A stretch of 8,180 nt of DNA, from contig DEBL01000381.1 of NCBI GenBank assembly GCA_002348535.1, positions 1 through 8,180 on the forward strand, given 5' to 3'. The position numbers and the translations under genes were made by a program. A model generated the notes under the pieces. It saw nothing but the letters and a program-made list of their open reading frames with translations. It did no database searches and had not been told where the DNA came from. Source of the stretch: Deltaproteobacteria bacterium UBA2957. Lineage in GTDB: Bacteria > Myxococcota_A > UBA796. Shown one piece after another: positions 6,521 to 8,180 of this stretch; position 1 is the first letter of the stretch, and each line of letters starts with the position of its first letter.

Positions 6521-7507
6521 TCACATCAGGGCCTTTCGCCCGGTCTGTTGCCGCTCCAAGCGACGACGACGCCACCACGTTTCGACACGTTCAGCCCAGT
6601 CATACGGCAGAAATGCCAAATAACCCCAGATGCTGGCGAAGGAGAAAAACGCCACCATAAGGCCCACGTGAATTCCACCATGCAGAAGCACACCCACACT
6701 GAGCGCGAGCCAGCGAGTGGGTCGCCAAAGCACCAAGGCCCAGAACCAGCACTCCCAATACAACGTCACGATGGTGCCGATTTGAGTAATGTCGTAGCCT
6801 AGCCGGGTGTCCAACAACGGGCTCACCATCCAATCCGACCGCGAATAGTTGTCGGTGGAAAGCGAATAGTACACAGCACTTCCCCGCTGCCAAGAGCCGC
6901 TTGCCCATTTCTCTATTCCGCTCACTGCGTACATGAACGCCAGCTGAATCTGGATGAGCCGAAGGGCCACCACCGGAATCATTGGGGCCTTCTCGGGTCG
7001 GAGGCCCATGCGAGTGCGCTTCCGCGCTGAGAGCCACGCATCGACCGAGTACCTTGCTCCGCAAGGAACAAGACACAAATAAAACGCCATCTCCCGGACC
7101 AGCCTGTCTCCGCCGTTCATGAACCACGAGTTGCGTTGGTACAGGGCCGCATGCGCCACCACACTGAGGAAGCCCATCGTTCGGCTCTTGTAGCCAATCA
7201 TGAACAAAATGTTCGCCACCAGCGCCAGCCCGTGCACGACGTACATCCCCTCAATTGTGGGGATGTGATCAAAGTAGGTCCAGCGGGCGAGACGGAATCC
7301 GCGAGAGGCCGATGCCTCGGCAAAAATTCCGTCGGGACCGACCAGAATGGCTAAGTCCGGGAAAATGTCGATGGTGGTCATCGCCAACATCAGCCCCATC
7401 AGCACTCGCATCAGACCGGTTCCGCCCGCTTGAATTGGCCGGAACCAGAACCAAACCCACCACCGCCAAACGGATTTGATGCCGCCGATGATGTCACTCA
7501 GGGGCAT
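6521..7507 (-). CDS. HTTM-domain multi-spanning membrane protein
   Basis: 328 residues with about seven or eight hydrophobic segments (roughly 31-50, 88-104, 111-123, 137-149, 178-198, 243-262, 267-285, 287-301), so an inner-membrane protein. The order of motifs fits the HTTM (horizontally transferred transmembrane) family, related to the membrane part of vitamin K-dependent gamma-glutamyl carboxylases: FRPIQAGGTGLMRVLMG (22-38), LVGPDGIF (55-62), MIGYKSRT (103-110), YQRNSWFMNGGDRLVR (123-138), ALRLIQIQLAFMYAVSGIEKW (181-201), GSWQRGSAVYYSL (204-216) and LLHGGIHVGLM (274-284). The C-terminus is a basic tail (WWRRRRLERQ). Bacterial HTTM proteins without the extra domains of the carboxylase are mostly of unknown function; I do not infer carboxylase activity. 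The ATG at 7507 has GGGAG six bases upstream (7514-7518). Its first ten bases overlap the end of the preceding gene, implying co-translation and probably a shared job with that small membrane-anchored protein. Confidence 0.88.
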   Translation of the reverse strand: MPLSDIIGGIKSVWRWWVWFWFRPIQAGGTGLMRVLMGLMLAMTTIDIFPDLAILVGPDGIFAEASASRGFRLARWTYFDHIPTIEGMYVVHGLALVANILFMIGYKSRTMGFLSVVAHAALYQRNSWFMNGGDRLVREMAFYLCLVPCGARYSVDAWLSARKRTRMGLRPEKAPMIPVVALRLIQIQLAFMYAVSGIEKWASGSWQRGSAVYYSLSTDNYSRSDWMVSPLLDTRLGYDITQIGTIVTLYWECWFWALVLWRPTRWLALSVGVLLHGGIHVGLMVAFFSFASIWGYLAFLPYDWAERVETWWRRRRLERQQTGRKALM

Positions 7508-8013
7508 TCGTAACTCCCGAGCTCGATTTTCTTGTGGCGCCCTTTACCGTTTGGGTCGACCCACCGTTTTTTGGGTCTGCGAGACCATGTGCGGTCCCGG
7601 ATGAGCTTCACCTCGACCACCGGTGTACCGGCCTGATCGGCGCGATGGCACGCGTTCTTGGCGATGGCCTTTCGCAATGAACGACGACTGTCCTGGTAGC
7701 TGCTCAGCGCCACCTTTTGAAGACGGTCGTACCGCCAACGAAAATAGCCGGGCTCGACCTTCCGCATGAGTGGCTCAATTTCAACCGTCTCTCCATCGGC
7801 GGTGGTTCCCTCAAAAACCAACCACGATGTACTCCCGGGTGGCGGCGCAAACATGCCCCAGTTCTGCCACAGGCACAGTGTGGTGTGCATCCAGCGCATC
7901 TTTCGATACACCGGACCCCATGTGTCATGTTTGCGGTTGTGAGAGGCGAAGCCAGTGAGCAAATAGCCCACCAAAAAGATGCTCAACGTCACCCGATAGA
8001 CGCCCTGTTTCAC
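7498..8013 (-). CDS. Small membrane-anchored protein, HTTM partner with QNWGMFAP motif
   Basis: 171 residues. The N-terminus has one hydrophobic segment (about 8-23, VTLSIFLVGYLLTGFA), likely an uncleaved anchor, followed by a soluble, basic region. The motif WQNWGMFAPPPGSTSWLVFEG (49-69) resembles proteins often encoded next to HTTM genes, as far as I recall; I recognise no enzyme signature. The segment 140-165 is very rich in Arg and Lys. There are three cysteines (47, 122, 170). I chose the GTG at 8013 because GGAGG (8019-8023) lies five bases upstream; a TTG at 8025 is in frame but would sit on that ribosome binding site. The stop lies ten bases inside the HTTM gene. It is the first visible gene of the minus-strand block. 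Function unknown; membrane complex with the HTTM protein inferred from the overlap. Confidence 0.8.
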   Translation of the reverse strand: MKQGVYRVTLSIFLVGYLLTGFASHNRKHDTWGPVYRKMRWMHTTLCLWQNWGMFAPPPGSTSWLVFEGTTADGETVEIEPLMRKVEPGYFRWRYDRLQKVALSSYQDSRRSLRKAIAKNACHRADQAGTPVVEVKLIRDRTWSRRPKKRWVDPNGKGRHKKIELGSYECP

Positions 8014-8033
8014 TTTCGCCTCCAAAGGCGAAA
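8014..8033 (-). promoter_or_regulatory. Hairpin covering the ribosome binding site of the HTTM-partner gene
   Basis: On the minus strand, TTTCGCCT (8033-8026 complement reads this arm) pairs perfectly over eight bases with AGGCGAAA (8021-8014), with a four-base loop TTGG (8025-8022). The GGAGG ribosome binding site (8023-8019) lies half in the loop and half in the 3' arm, and the GTG start begins on the next base. Such an arrangement could limit ribosome access. The pairing is seen directly; regulation is inferred. Confidence 0.55.
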
Positions 8034-8046
8034 CCCCTCAAGCTCA

Positions 8047-8080
8047 AGCGTGTGCTGAACGGGTATGTAGCCCGCACGCT
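8047..8080. repeat. Split inverted repeat in the leader region
   Basis: AGCGTG (8047-8052) and CGGG (8060-8063) together are complementary to the continuous CCCGCACGCT at 8071-8080, giving a 10-bp stem interrupted by a seven-base bulge on one side and closed by a seven-base loop. There is no T-run on either side, so it is not an intrinsic terminator. It could be an operator or part of a folded leader; nothing in the sequence decides this. Confidence 0.4.
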
Positions 8081-8151
8081 CTACAGCATTGATGTTGAAT
8101 GGCAACGCTGCTGGGCTCATGTGGGGCGGGATATCTCGGTGCATGGTGATT

Positions 8152-8179
8152 AAAAAAAATGTCCCCGAAGTGGCTGGGG
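8152..8179 (-). terminator. Possible terminator of a minus-strand gene beyond the right edge
   Basis: Reading the minus strand, CCCC (8179-8176) can pair with GGGG (8166-8163) around a nine-base loop, and two to three bases later comes a run of eight T (8159-8152). The visible stem is only four GC pairs, and it may continue past the window edge. If real, it separates the minus-strand block from an upstream gene in the same direction. Confidence 0.35.
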
Positions 8180-8180
8180 G

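Larger units (their letters stand above)
8034..8180. other. Intergenic region upstream of the minus-strand gene block
   Basis: I see no gene in these 147 bases. A promoter for the minus-strand genes would be expected here if the block starts at 8013, but I see no pair of boxes close to the sigma70 consensus. A split inverted repeat lies at 8047-8080, and a possible minus-strand terminator lies at 8152-8179. Confidence 0.5.

Noticed and set aside
6600..7127. A 175-codon minus-strand frame within the HTTM gene.
   Set aside because: It is a shifted frame of the HTTM gene; its translation lacks the hydrophobic pattern and motifs of the real frame.

Overview
The window looks like chromosomal DNA of a moderately GC-rich Gram-negative bacterium, most likely a myxobacterium-like (Myxococcota / former Deltaproteobacteria) lineage. 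This is an inference from the two calcium-motif and Ig-like exported proteins at the left, a style common in that group, and not from any marker gene. Seven protein genes fill nearly all of it. No tRNA, rRNA, CRISPR array, insertion sequence or phage gene is visible.

Left part (1-2699, plus strand): the 3' end of an exported protein with an acidic linker, an Ig/PKD-like domain and a C-terminal YfaP/DUF2135-like domain. A strong intrinsic terminator follows. Next comes a 623-residue predicted lipoprotein with eight calcium-binding FG-GAP/VCBS-type motifs (a beta-propeller) and a CARDB-like C-terminal domain. The terminator hairpin also holds a good -10 box for the second gene, placed so that transcription would begin at or next to its GTG start codon. 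That is the most unusual regulatory arrangement I can see.

Right part (8013 down to 2696, minus strand): five genes in one direction, in order of transcription: a small membrane-anchored protein with a QNWGMFAP-type motif, an HTTM-family multi-spanning membrane protein, cysD, a cysN-cysC fusion, and a TIGR01777/YfcH-type NAD(P)-dependent epimerase. The first two overlap by 10 bases, cysD and cysNC overlap by one base (TAATG), and the other two gaps are 78 and 67 bases. No intrinsic terminator is visible between them, so one operon is possible. CysD plus CysNC converts sulfate to PAPS. No PAPS reductase, sulfite reductase or sulfotransferase lies in the window, so the fate of the PAPS cannot be read here.

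The two blocks converge and their stop codons overlap by three bases or so (TTAG at 2696-2699), with no terminator between them. The right edge (8034-8180) holds no gene, only inverted repeats and a possible terminator for a gene beyond the window. I found no clear new defence or mobile system. The items most worth a second look are the promoter-in-terminator arrangement, the hairpin over the ribosome binding site of the first minus-strand gene, and the linkage of the HTTM pair to sulfate activation.
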